64,000 nt of DNA from positions 507,367 through 571,366 of the forward strand of contig NZ_GL586311.1 in assembly GCF_000184945.1 (NCBI RefSeq), read 5' to 3'. Position 1 is the first letter of the stretch. The number at the start of each line of letters is the position of its first letter. Of this stretch, positions 34,103 through 41,657 are shown in pieces. The translations under genes and the position numbers were made by a program. The stretch is from Segatella buccae ATCC 33574 (GTDB taxonomy: Bacteria; Bacteroidota; Bacteroidia; Bacteroidales; Bacteroidaceae). The notes under the pieces were generated by a model. The model did no database searches and was not told where the DNA came from. It saw only the letters and a list, made by a program, of their open reading frames with translations.

Positions 34103-34993
34103 TCACCAGCTCCCCACCTTCCCCTCAATATACCCTTTCAGCCCCTCGTCTCCGAGTATCTCGATATCATCATAGAGGCCGAGTATGAAACGACCGATGC
34201 CGAGGTAGCTCACCACCTCGGTGGCAAAGACCCAATGGTGGGGACCGTCGGGCGTAAGACAGGGAGCCGACTGCGGATATTCCTCCAACATGAGATTGCG
34301 GGAAAGCTGCCCGAGGCGGAGTTTGACGGGATATTTCTCCTCACCGCTGAACATAAACAAGTCGGTGAAGACTTGCTTATGCGCACCTTCGTTCTCCCAC
34401 TCGCGGTCAAGAACCACCACTTCGCCCATACGCGAAACCTTGAATGTCTTACCCATGCGGCTGGCCGGTTCGTAGCAGCGCACGTCATTGTTGTTGTTCA
34501 TGAAGAGGAACGGTTCCACGATGCGGTCGGTGACCGTTTGGCTGTGAGGCGAAGAGTAGTTGTGTATCTTGACCATGCGCTTGTATTTGATGGCTTCATA
34601 GAGCAAACTGACATTGTGGGCAACATGTTCGCGCAACTCCGAATTGGCAAGGATGTTAAAGTCGTAGAATTGGTCGAGCTTGCGCTTAATACGCTCCACC
34701 ACAGCGTTACGGTCGCCCACCTTACTCAATATGTTCATCATGGTGAGCACCTCATCTTCGGTGAAGTTGATAGTCTCAAAGAGATGCTTAAAATAAGGAG
34801 AACGACGATCGATGCTGTAGTAATGTCCGCGTTTCTCCACAATGAATCCCCAGTCGCGGAAGCTCTCCAGATAATAATAGAGCATACGGCGGGAAAGGGA
34901 GAGTTTCTCGCAAAGTTCGTTGATGGTGTAGTTGTGATTCTCCGTGAGGCAGAGCAGAAGCGACAGCTCCTTTTCAAGTTTATCGTGACGCAT
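34103..34993 (-). CDS. WYL-type transcriptional regulator
   Basis: The 296-residue protein starts with a winged-helix HTH (YTINELCEKLSLSRRMLYYYLESFRDWGF, residues 22-50), a linker helix region, and a WYL-like effector domain from about residue 125 (LYEAIKYKRMVKIHNYSS...RIVEPFLFMNNNNDVRCYEP), then a WCX-like C-terminus (YPVKLRLGQLSRNLMLEEYP). The canonical W-Y-L triad is not literal here, so the ligand-binding strand is diverged. Proteins of this type sense nucleotides or other small ligands and control DNA repair or metabolism genes. It is followed by the palindrome region and preceded by rnhB on the same strand, 190 bp away. Confidence 0.8.
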   Translation of the reverse strand: MRHDKLEKELSLLLCLTENHNYTINELCEKLSLSRRMLYYYLESFRDWGFIVEKRGHYYSIDRRSPYFKHLFETINFTEDEVLTMMNILSKVGDRNAVVERIKRKLDQFYDFNILANSELREHVAHNVSLLYEAIKYKRMVKIHNYSSPHSQTVTDRIVEPFLFMNNNNDVRCYEPASRMGKTFKVSRMGEVVVLDREWENEGAHKQVFTDLFMFSGEEKYPVKLRLGQLSRNLMLEEYPQSAPCLTPDGPHHWVFATEVVSYLGIGRFILGLYDDIEILGDEGLKGYIEGKVGSW

Positions 34994-34994
34994 G

Positions 34995-35191
34995 GGAGGA
35001 TAAGGTGGTAGGTGGTAGGTGATAATGGAGTGTCCAAAGCCCCTAAGTTAGGGGATTGGGGGACTGAACAAGTGGAAGATGATAGATGATGGATGGTAGG
35101 TTGAAATGTGGAGTGGGGAAGAAAAGGTCTCAGATGTAGGAGAATGCATTAACACCTACCACCTAACACCCAACACCTCTCCCCATCACCT
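34995..35191. repeat. Inverted repeat of GGTGGTAG-type units between rnhB and the WYL gene
   Basis: The left arm (about 34995-35028) contains GGTGGTAGGTGGTAGGTGAT; the right arm (about 35151-35191) contains CACCTACCACCTAACACC followed by CAACACCTC and CATCACCT. The arms pair imperfectly around some 120 nt, which includes a small CCCCTAA/TTAGGGG hairpin. The plan (tandem purine-rich units facing their complement within a same-strand gap) is that of the TTAACTCC elements, with another unit sequence. Confidence 0.6.
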
Positions 35192-35791
35192 GAACTCAAG
35201 AGCCAGTTCACCGGTTCCCAACAAGTTGTAGCTTTTGCGATGATAGGGGCAGATACCATGCAGGCGGATCCCCTCACGATGCTTCTTTGTGGGGTAGCCC
35301 ATGTTATGTTCCCAGTCATAGTAGGGATACCGACGAGCCAAGTCGCACATATAATCATCACGGAAAGTCTTGGCGAGAATACTTGCAGCAGCTATGGACT
35401 GGTATTTTCCGTCACCTTTGACGATGGCGGTGTATGGAAGGTCACCGTAGGGCACGAAACGATTACCGTCGACGATGACTGCCTCAGGGCGTACATTGAG
35501 GGCATCGAGGGCACGGTGCATGGCAAGAAAACTGGCCTTGAGAATATTGATACGATCTATCTCTTCGGGAGTAACGACACCCACAGCCCACGCCACGGCA
35601 TCGTGCATGATTTGCTCTCGCAATTCGTTGCGCCGCTTGTGCGAAAGCTGTTTGCTGTCGTTAAGCGCGGGATTATTGTAATCGCGAGGCAGAATGACAG
35701 CCGCTGCATAGACACTTCCGGCCAGACAGCCACGTCCGGCTTCATCGCATCCGGCCTCTACAAGGTTGGTATAAAAATGTGGTTGAAGCAT
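35186..35791 (-). CDS. rnhB: Ribonuclease HII
   Basis: The start at 35791 gives 201 residues (MLQPHFYTNLVEAGCDEAGRG); an upstream in-frame ATG at 35824 would add 11 residues but lies outside the usual family length. The RNase HII signature DEAGRG (Asp16, Glu17) is followed by NDSKQLS, VDGN (Asp108), and KGDGKYQSIAAASILAK with a downstream RDD. It removes RNA from RNA-DNA hybrids and single ribonucleotides from DNA. It stands alone, divergent from the small ORF at 35932, and is separated from the WYL gene by a repeat-rich gap. Confidence 0.94.
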   Translation of the reverse strand: MLQPHFYTNLVEAGCDEAGRGCLAGSVYAAAVILPRDYNNPALNDSKQLSHKRRNELREQIMHDAVAWAVGVVTPEEIDRINILKASFLAMHRALDALNVRPEAVIVDGNRFVPYGDLPYTAIVKGDGKYQSIAAASILAKTFRDDYMCDLARRYPYYDWEHNMGYPTKKHREGIRLHGICPYHRKSYNLLGTGELALEFR

Positions 35792-35875
35792 ATCGAATTT
35801 GTGAACGAGTCTTAAAATTAACAATACTTTAACACATTAACTCAAAAAGTGAACATATATTGCACCAACAGGCAA

Positions 35876-35883
35876 TAATTTTG
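35876..35883 (+). promoter_or_regulatory. -7 box before the small ORF
   Basis: TAATTTTG matches TAnnTTTG 48 bp before the ATG at 35932. No TTTG is found 20 nt upstream, so this is a weak or activated promoter. It supports the small gene being real. Confidence 0.4.
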
Positions 35884-35931
35884 TGCATAGAAACAAGATT
35901 ACCTATTACAGACAATTAAACAACAGAAAAT

Positions 35932-36240
35932 ATGGAAAAGAACATGATGCTGAATGTGGAGAGTGCCAACGGGATGGATATGCCCAATGTGAAAGAAGTG
36001 TGCGGCAGTCTCTCCGCATATATAATAAACAAGGTGAAAAAGCCGGTAGATATGCTACAGGGATACTACTCCTACGTGTTGGAGAAACCGGTCAGCCTGA
36101 AACAAACCCTACTGCTGTTAGAGGCACAAGGGGCTTTCATTTTGACGACTTTCACAGACTGCTCCCTCCCCATGCGTGCAGTGTTTGCCGGCTGGTTTGC
36201 ATGGAGCGTGTGGAGAAACGGAAAAGAGATGAAAAGTTAA
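35932..36240 (+). CDS. Small hypothetical protein, 102 residues
   Basis: I do not recognise this protein. The first 35 residues are polar; residues 36-75 form amphipathic segments (KPVDMLQGYYSYVLEKPVSLKQTLLLLEAQ) and residues 76-95 are hydrophobic with aromatic residues (MRAVFAGWFAWSVW), so a membrane association is possible. No Cys pair, metal or nucleotide motif is visible. A -7 box upstream, good start context and a hairpin downstream suggest an expressed gene. It converges on sufS and diverges from rnhB. Confidence 0.55.
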   Translation: MEKNMMLNVESANGMDMPNVKEVCGSLSAYIINKVKKPVDMLQGYYSYVLEKPVSLKQTLLLLEAQGAFILTTFTDCSLPMRAVFAGWFAWSVWRNGKEMKS

Positions 36241-36260
36241 GAGTGAGGAGTGAGGAGAGA

Positions 36261-36337
36261 AGGATTAGGAGTTTAAGAAAGGGAAGGGGAGCAAGCCACA
36301 ACTCCGTTACGGACTCATCTCCACGACTCCTAATCCT
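36261..36337. terminator. Inverted repeat between the small ORF and sufS
   Basis: AGGATTAGGAGT (36261-36272) pairs perfectly with ACTCCTAATCCT (36326-36337), 53 nt apart. Left of it lies the GTGAGGAGTGAGGAG purine repeat. In the gap between convergent genes it may stop both transcripts; it also resembles the heptad inverted repeats elsewhere. Confidence 0.5.
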
Positions 36338-36341
36338 CATT

Positions 36342-37622
36342 TTAACCAAACATTTTTGCAACCCGCTCAATGCCGGCCACAAGAATGTCTATTTCTTCTT
36401 TCGTATTATAAAGAGCGAAACTGGCACGGGCTGTACCCAAGATGCCGAGACTGTCCATAAGCGGTTGCGCGCAATGATGCCCCGTGCGGATGGCAATACC
36501 AAGCCGGTCGAGGAGTGTACCGAGATCCATGTGATGGATGTCACCCACTTGGAATGAGACGACTGCATCGTGCGAATGTCCTGAAGGACCATAAATCTTC
36601 ATCCCCTCGATTTGAGCCAACCGCTCCAAAGCGTAATTTGTGAGCATCTGCTCATGAGCCTCAACATTGTCCATACCTATGGCCGACAAGTAGTCGAGGG
36701 CCGTGGCAAGACCATGAGTGGCCACATAATCGGGAGTTCCGGCTTCAAACTTGAGCGGAGGCCGCTCGAAAGTGGAATGGGAAAAACTCACATGCTCTAT
36801 CATCTCTCCCCCACCCTGATAAGGTGGCAACTTGTCAAGCCATGATTCCTTGCCATAGAGCACACCTATGCCGGTAGGCCCATAAGTCTTGTGACCGCTG
36901 AAAACAAAAAAGTCGCAATCAATGGCCTGCATATCAACCATGAAATGAGGGGCACTCTGAGCACCATCTATCACGATGGGGACATTATGCTCATGGGCTA
37001 TACGCACCAATTCTCTCACGGGATTCACCGTGCCAAGAACATTGCTTACATGCGTCACACTCACGATGCGAGTCTTGTCGGTGAAGAGCCGGGCGTAGGC
37101 TTCCATGTCCAACTCCCCCGATTCAGTGAGCGGAATCACTTTCAGCACAATACCCTTGCGGTGCGCTTGGAGCTGCCACGGCACAATGTTGGAGTGATGC
37201 TCCATCGTCGAGATGATAACTTCGTCACCCTCCCCCATAAACTCATCGCTGAAACAGGAAGCTATAAGATTGAGGCCTTCGGTGGTGCCGCGGGTGAAAA
37301 CAATTTCGTTGGTGGAGCGGGCGTTGATGAACCGACGCACAGTTTCGCGGGCAGCCTCATGCAATTCTGTAGCTTGTTGGGACAGCCAATGGACACCCCG
37401 ATGCACATTGGCATTTACGTTGAGATATTCCTCACGCATGGCATCAAGCACACAGAGAGGTTTCTGTGTGGTGGCCGCATTATCGAAATAGACCAATGGC
37501 TTATCGTAAACAGTGCGAGAGAGGATAGGAAAATCTGCCCGCACAGCCTCACCGACAGCTCCGGCAGCAGGCAAAAGAATGCCACCTTTCTCCTTATTAT
37601 ATATGTCGTTGTTTTCTTTCAT
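36342..37622 (-). CDS. sufS: Cysteine desulfurase SufS
   Basis: The 426-residue PLP enzyme has the family features FDNAATTQKP, THVSNVLGTVNP, IVIDGAQSAPH, the PLP lysine Lys245 in FSGHKTYGPTG, and the sulfur-accepting Cys384 in RTGHHCAQP. It takes sulfur from cysteine to supply the SufBCD scaffold. A 20-residue N-terminal extension precedes the usual start of the fold. It is the last gene of the sufB-sufC-sufD-sufS series, 106 bp after sufD; no sufE is seen in the window, so the persulfide acceptor must be encoded elsewhere or replaced. Confidence 0.95.
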   Translation of the reverse strand: MKENNDIYNKEKGGILLPAAGAVGEAVRADFPILSRTVYDKPLVYFDNAATTQKPLCVLDAMREEYLNVNANVHRGVHWLSQQATELHEAARETVRRFINARSTNEIVFTRGTTEGLNLIASCFSDEFMGEGDEVIISTMEHHSNIVPWQLQAHRKGIVLKVIPLTESGELDMEAYARLFTDKTRIVSVTHVSNVLGTVNPVRELVRIAHEHNVPIVIDGAQSAPHFMVDMQAIDCDFFVFSGHKTYGPTGIGVLYGKESWLDKLPPYQGGGEMIEHVSFSHSTFERPPLKFEAGTPDYVATHGLATALDYLSAIGMDNVEAHEQMLTNYALERLAQIEGMKIYGPSGHSHDAVVSFQVGDIHHMDLGTLLDRLGIAIRTGHHCAQPLMDSLGILGTARASFALYNTKEEIDILVAGIERVAKMFG

Positions 37623-37728
37623 TGCTTTATAGTCTCACGGTTACTTCCTCTTTGAAAGCCCAAACGCTTTCCCTTAGCCCTGCAATGGGGCTGCCTTCTT
37701 ATCCGCTGAGGAAAGACAAGGGGGATAC

Positions 37729-39075
37729 TCATTTGCAGAGCCGGCATCCCTCACACCTGTTCAGCTCACCGCGGAAACGTTTTTCCACAAGTATATGGAG
37801 GCGTTCGCGCAACGGCGCAAGTTCCATCTTATCGATCACCTCATTGACGAAAGCAAACTCAAGCAGCAATTTGGCTTCTTTCTCACTGATGCCACGCTGC
37901 CGCATGTAAAACATAGCCGCATCGTTGAGCTGCCCTACCGTGCAGCCATGGGCACACTTCACATCGTCGGCATAGATTTCCAACTCCGGCTGGGTGTACA
38001 TACGGGCGGTCTTGGCAGCTACAAGATTGTTGTTCGTCTCTTGCGAGTTGGTCTTTTGGGCATCGTGGCGCACAAGCACACGACCGGCAAAGGCCCCCAC
38101 GGCATCATCATCAAGCACATACTTGTATAGTTCGTTGCTCGTGCAATGCGGCACCTGATGGTCAATCAGCGTATTGTTGTCCACACGCTGGGTCTTGTCG
38201 GCAATCACGCAACCGTTGGCAAAACACTCCGCACCTTCCCCTTTGAACACCAGATCGAGCTTGTTGCGGGTGACACCATTATGCAACGTAATCACATTGT
38301 GGTTGACACGGCTGTAAGCCTGCTGCTCAATATAGACATTACTTACACGCGTATTCTTGACATGCGTTTCCTCCAGACAGTAGAGGTCAAGGGAAGCATT
38401 TTCGCCCACATAGGCTTCAATCACCTGCGTAGTGAGAAAATGGCGGTCGTCGGCTGAGTCGTCGCAGAAAAGAAACTTAGCCTCTGCCCCCTGCTCTAAG
38501 ATGATGAGCACACGACGATTGACCATCAAATCGACATCCGAACGGAGGATATTGATTACCTGCACGGCCCTGTCAAGTTTCACATTCTTGGGGACATAAA
38601 CCAACAGTCCGTCTTGCGCCAACATCGTGTTGAGTGCCGTGATGGAATCATCTTCGGTCTTGGCCATGCGGGCATAGTATCGCTCAATAAGCCCCGGATT
38701 CTCCGTTGCCACACGACAGAGGGAATCCACAATGACCCCATCGGGCAATTCAGTCTTGGGCAACTGTTTGGTGTAGAACGCATCGTTGACCACAAAATAG
38801 AGCGAAGTGCTCAAGTTGGGCACATCACACTTAAAAGCCTCGTAGGGATTGATAGGTATCTCGAGCCGGTTTAGATTGAGACCATAATCGGGTTCGAAGA
38901 GTTTCGACATGTCGGTGTACCGGTAACGCTCCACTTTACGCGAAGGGAAACCTTGCCGACAGAAATCTTCAAACGCCTTGTCACGCACGCCATTCAAGAC
39001 ACCGGCCGAATGGCTTTTTATCATTCCGGCCGTCTCGCGGTATAAATCAATATATTGCTTCTCGCTCCCCATCAT
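37729..39075 (-). CDS. sufD: Fe-S assembly scaffold subunit SufD
   Basis: The 448-residue protein has the SufBD beta-helix core, with LYCLEETHVKNTRVSNVYIEQ, HQVPHCTSNELYKYVLDDDAVGAFAGRV, TNSQETNNNLVAAKTAR and the terminal YADDVKCAHGCTVGQLNDAAMFYMRQRGIS followed by a short helical tail. It partners SufB and SufC in the complex that builds Fe-S clusters. A double ATG begins the gene and its start is 1 bp from the sufC stop, indicating translational coupling. The last residues hold three cysteines (CEGCRLCK), which I cannot assign a role. Confidence 0.94.
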   Translation of the reverse strand: MMGSEKQYIDLYRETAGMIKSHSAGVLNGVRDKAFEDFCRQGFPSRKVERYRYTDMSKLFEPDYGLNLNRLEIPINPYEAFKCDVPNLSTSLYFVVNDAFYTKQLPKTELPDGVIVDSLCRVATENPGLIERYYARMAKTEDDSITALNTMLAQDGLLVYVPKNVKLDRAVQVINILRSDVDLMVNRRVLIILEQGAEAKFLFCDDSADDRHFLTTQVIEAYVGENASLDLYCLEETHVKNTRVSNVYIEQQAYSRVNHNVITLHNGVTRNKLDLVFKGEGAECFANGCVIADKTQRVDNNTLIDHQVPHCTSNELYKYVLDDDAVGAFAGRVLVRHDAQKTNSQETNNNLVAAKTARMYTQPELEIYADDVKCAHGCTVGQLNDAAMFYMRQRGISEKEAKLLLEFAFVNEVIDKMELAPLRERLHILVEKRFRGELNRCEGCRLCK

Positions 39076-39076
39076 C

Positions 39077-39832
39077 TTACTCCTCTCCGGCTTCCGCCTT
39101 TATCCAGTCGTACCCGCGTTGTTCTATTTCCCGAGCCAACTCCGGACCGGCTGTTTTCACGATGCGGCCCTTGTAGAGCACATGTACTACGGTAGGCTTA
39201 ATCATATCAAGCAGCCGTTCATAGTGCGTGATGACAATAGTAGAAGTCTCCGGTGTGTGCATCTTGTTCACGCCGTCGGCCACCACACGCATGGCATCTA
39301 CATCAAGTCCCGAATCTGTTTCATCGAGAATAGACAACTTCGGTTCAAGCATGGCCATTTGGAAAATCTCGTTGCGTTTCTTCTCTCCGCCTGAGAATCC
39401 CTCGTTCACGGAGCGGTGGGAGAGTTTGCTGTCAAGGTCGACGAGCTTACGCTTCTCCCGCATGAGTTTCATGAAATCGGCCGCATTAAGCGGTTCAAGA
39501 CCTTGATACTCACGCTTGGCGTTGATCGCTGCCCGCATGAAATTGGTCATCGACACCCCGGGAATCTCCACGGGATACTGAAACGAGAGGAAGAGTCCTT
39601 CCCGGGCCCGGTCTTCAGGCTTCATCTCCAGCAGATCTTTACCGTTGAAGATGGCCTGTCCTTCGGTCACTTCATAAAGCGGATTGCCCGTGAGCACAGC
39701 ACTCAACGTAGACTTTCCCGAACCGTTCGGGCCCATGATAGCGTGGATTTCTCCATCTTTGATACTGAGGTTGATACCTCGCAATATTTCTTTGCCGGCA
39801 ATCGTGGCATGCAGATTTTTTACTTCAAGCAT
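39077..39832 (-). CDS. sufC: Fe-S assembly ATPase SufC
   Basis: I use the internal ATG at 39832, giving 251 residues that begin MLEVKNLHATIAGKEILRG, the conserved start of the family; the upstream extension covers a repeat. Walker A is GPNGSGKST, the ABC signature FSGGEKKRNEI and Walker B LSILDETDSGLD are intact, and the switch His is in VITHYERLL. It drives conformational changes of the SufBD scaffold. It stands 142 bp after sufB, with a hairpin in the gap, and 1 bp before sufD. Confidence 0.96.
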   Translation of the reverse strand: MLEVKNLHATIAGKEILRGINLSIKDGEIHAIMGPNGSGKSTLSAVLTGNPLYEVTEGQAIFNGKDLLEMKPEDRAREGLFLSFQYPVEIPGVSMTNFMRAAINAKREYQGLEPLNAADFMKLMREKRKLVDLDSKLSHRSVNEGFSGGEKKRNEIFQMAMLEPKLSILDETDSGLDVDAMRVVADGVNKMHTPETSTIVITHYERLLDMIKPTVVHVLYKGRIVKTAGPELAREIEQRGYDWIKAEAGEE

Positions 39833-39848
39833 GGTTGTAAAAGTTAGG

Positions 39849-39908
39849 AGTGAGGGGTGAGCAGTAAGAAGTTGTGGACACTTCTCTTCTGCCACCCCTT
39901 CACCCTTT
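39849..39908. repeat. Imperfect inverted repeat in the sufB-sufC gap
   Basis: GTGAGGGGTGAGCAGTAAGAAGT is followed, after a short loop, by ACTTCTCTTCTGCCACCCCTTCACCC; the arms pair with a few mismatches. It belongs to the group of purine-rich intercistronic hairpins of this window. Confidence 0.5.
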
Positions 39909-39974
39909 ATTCATATTTTATGTTTCGTGATTGTATTTCTTCCTTGAGACACTATTGATTGTCTTTTACCCTCA

Positions 39975-41423
39975 TTATCCAACTGTTCCTTCAAGTGAAA
40001 CGCTAAGCAGTTTTTGGGCTTCGACGGCAAACTCCATCGGAAGTTTGTTGAGCACTTCCTTGGCATAACCGTTCACGATGAGTCCCACGGCCTGCTCGGT
40101 GGGAATACCGCGTTGATTGCAATAGAACAGTTGGTCTTCGCTGATCTTCGAAGTCGTGGCCTCATGTTCAAACACTGCCGTTTCGTTGTGGGCATCCATG
40201 TAGGGGAAAGTGTGTGCTCCGCACTGGCTACCGAGCAAAAGAGAGTCGCACGAACTGTAGTTGCGGGCATTTTCGGCATTGGGAGTGGCGCGCACAAGAC
40301 CGCGATAGGAGTTTTGGCTGTGCCCGGCAGAAATGCCTTTAGAGATGATGGTAGACTTCGTGTTCTTGCCCATATGTATCATCTTCGTACCCGTGTCAGC
40401 CTCTTGATAGTTGTTGGTGACGGCCACGCTGTAGAACTCAGCTACCGAATTGTCGCCCCGGAGGATGCAGGAAGGATACTTCCACGTGATGGCCGATCCC
40501 GTCTCCACCTGCGTCCATGAGAGTTTGGAATTGACTCCACGCAACTCTCCCCGCTTGGTCACGAGGTTCAGCACACCGCCTTTACCGTTTTCATCACCGG
40601 GATACCAGTTCTGCACTGTGGAGTATTTCACCTCGGCATTGTCTTTGACGATGATTTCCACGACAGCGGCATGCAACTGATTTTCGTCGCGCATGGGTGC
40701 CGTGCAGCCTTCAAGATAGCTCACGTAGGCATCGTCGTCGGCAATGATAAGCGTGCGTTCAAACTGTCCGGTGTTGCGGGCATTGATGCGGAAATAACTG
40801 CTCAACTCCATCGGGCAACGCACGCCTTTGGGAATGTAGACGAATGATCCGTCACTGAACACGGCGCTGTTGAGCGAAGCGAAGAAGTTGTCACGATAGG
40901 GCACCACCGAACCTAAATACTCCTGCACCAGTTCGGGATGTTCCTTGACGGCCTCACCGATGCTGCAAAAAATGACACCTTTGGCACGGAGCTGTTCTTT
41001 GAAGGTGGTCTTCACCGAAACGGAGTCCATGATGGCATCCACAGCCGTACCGCTCAACGCAAGCCGCTCTTCCAAGGGTATGCCGAGTTTGTCGAAAGTT
41101 TTCTCCAATTCGGGATCTATTTCCTTGTTCGCCGGTTTCTTGGCCAGCGGATCGGCATAGTAGGAAATGGCCTGATAGTCAATCTCCGGAATGTGGAGAT
41201 GTGCCCAGTCGGGCTGCCGGAGCGTCTTCCAATGATTGAAAGCCTTCAAGCGGAAGTCGAGCATCCATTGGGGCTCGCCTTTCTTCTGCGAGATAAGCCG
41301 CACGACCTCTTCGTTGAGTCCTTTCTCTATGATCTCCGTATCCACGTCGGTCGTGAAGCCGAATGCATATTTCTGTTCGGCCACCTGCTTGACAAACGCG
41401 TTTTTTTCTTTGTTCTCTTCCAT
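39975..41423 (-). CDS. sufB: Fe-S assembly scaffold subunit SufB
   Basis: The ATG at 41423 gives 482 residues, the usual SufB length; an earlier in-frame ATG (41453) would add ten residues with no conservation I know of. SufB landmarks are [74 protein letters not shown], the [21 protein letters not shown] region, and the closing [20 protein letters not shown]. It is the scaffold on which new clusters are built with SufC and SufD. It comes 234 bp after infB, a gap where many Bacteroidota carry cvpA; none is present here. Confidence 0.95.
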   Translation of the reverse strand: MEENKEKNAFVKQVAEQKYAFGFTTDVDTEIIEKGLNEEVVRLISQKKGEPQWMLDFRLKAFNHWKTLRQPDWAHLHIPEIDYQAISYYADPLAKKPANKEIDPELEKTFDKLGIPLEERLALSGTAVDAIMDSVSVKTTFKEQLRAKGVIFCSIGEAVKEHPELVQEYLGSVVPYRDNFFASLNSAVFSDGSFVYIPKGVRCPMELSSYFRINARNTGQFERTLIIADDDAYVSYLEGCTAPMRDENQLHAAVVEIIVKDNAEVKYSTVQNWYPGDENGKGGVLNLVTKRGELRGVNSKLSWTQVETGSAITWKYPSCILRGDNSVAEFYSVAVTNNYQEADTGTKMIHMGKNTKSTIISKGISAGHSQNSYRGLVRATPNAENARNYSSCDSLLLGSQCGAHTFPYMDAHNETAVFEHEATTSKISEDQLFYCNQRGIPTEQAVGLIVNGYAKEVLNKLPMEFAVEAQKLLSVSLEGTVG

Positions 41424-41596
41424 TGACTTTATCCTTTGTCTGGGATATAACAAATATCATACCAACATCATTACCGGTAACTTATGTGACCGTTTCCGGA
41501 GCCACTCTGCAGCCCGACAATGCCGGTATCACTAACCACCAACGGTAGAAGTGCATTTTGTCAGCACCCCTACCGTGGTCATGATAGTATCTTTCG

Positions 41597-41643
41597 CCCG
41601 TCGGTTTTCCTCCCCTTTGCGCAAGGGAAGGAATGCCGACGGG
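41597..41643. terminator. Large hairpin between infB and sufB
   Basis: CCCGTCGG (41597-41604) pairs with CCGACGGG (41636-41643), and the inner TTCC/GGAA and CCCTT/AAGGG segments extend the stem. A TTATTTTTT run follows on the plus strand, so on the minus strand, in the direction of the genes, the hairpin is preceded by an A-run and lacks a T-tract; termination of infB mRNA here may be partial. Confidence 0.5.
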
Positions 41644-41657
41644 TTATTTTTTGTCCA

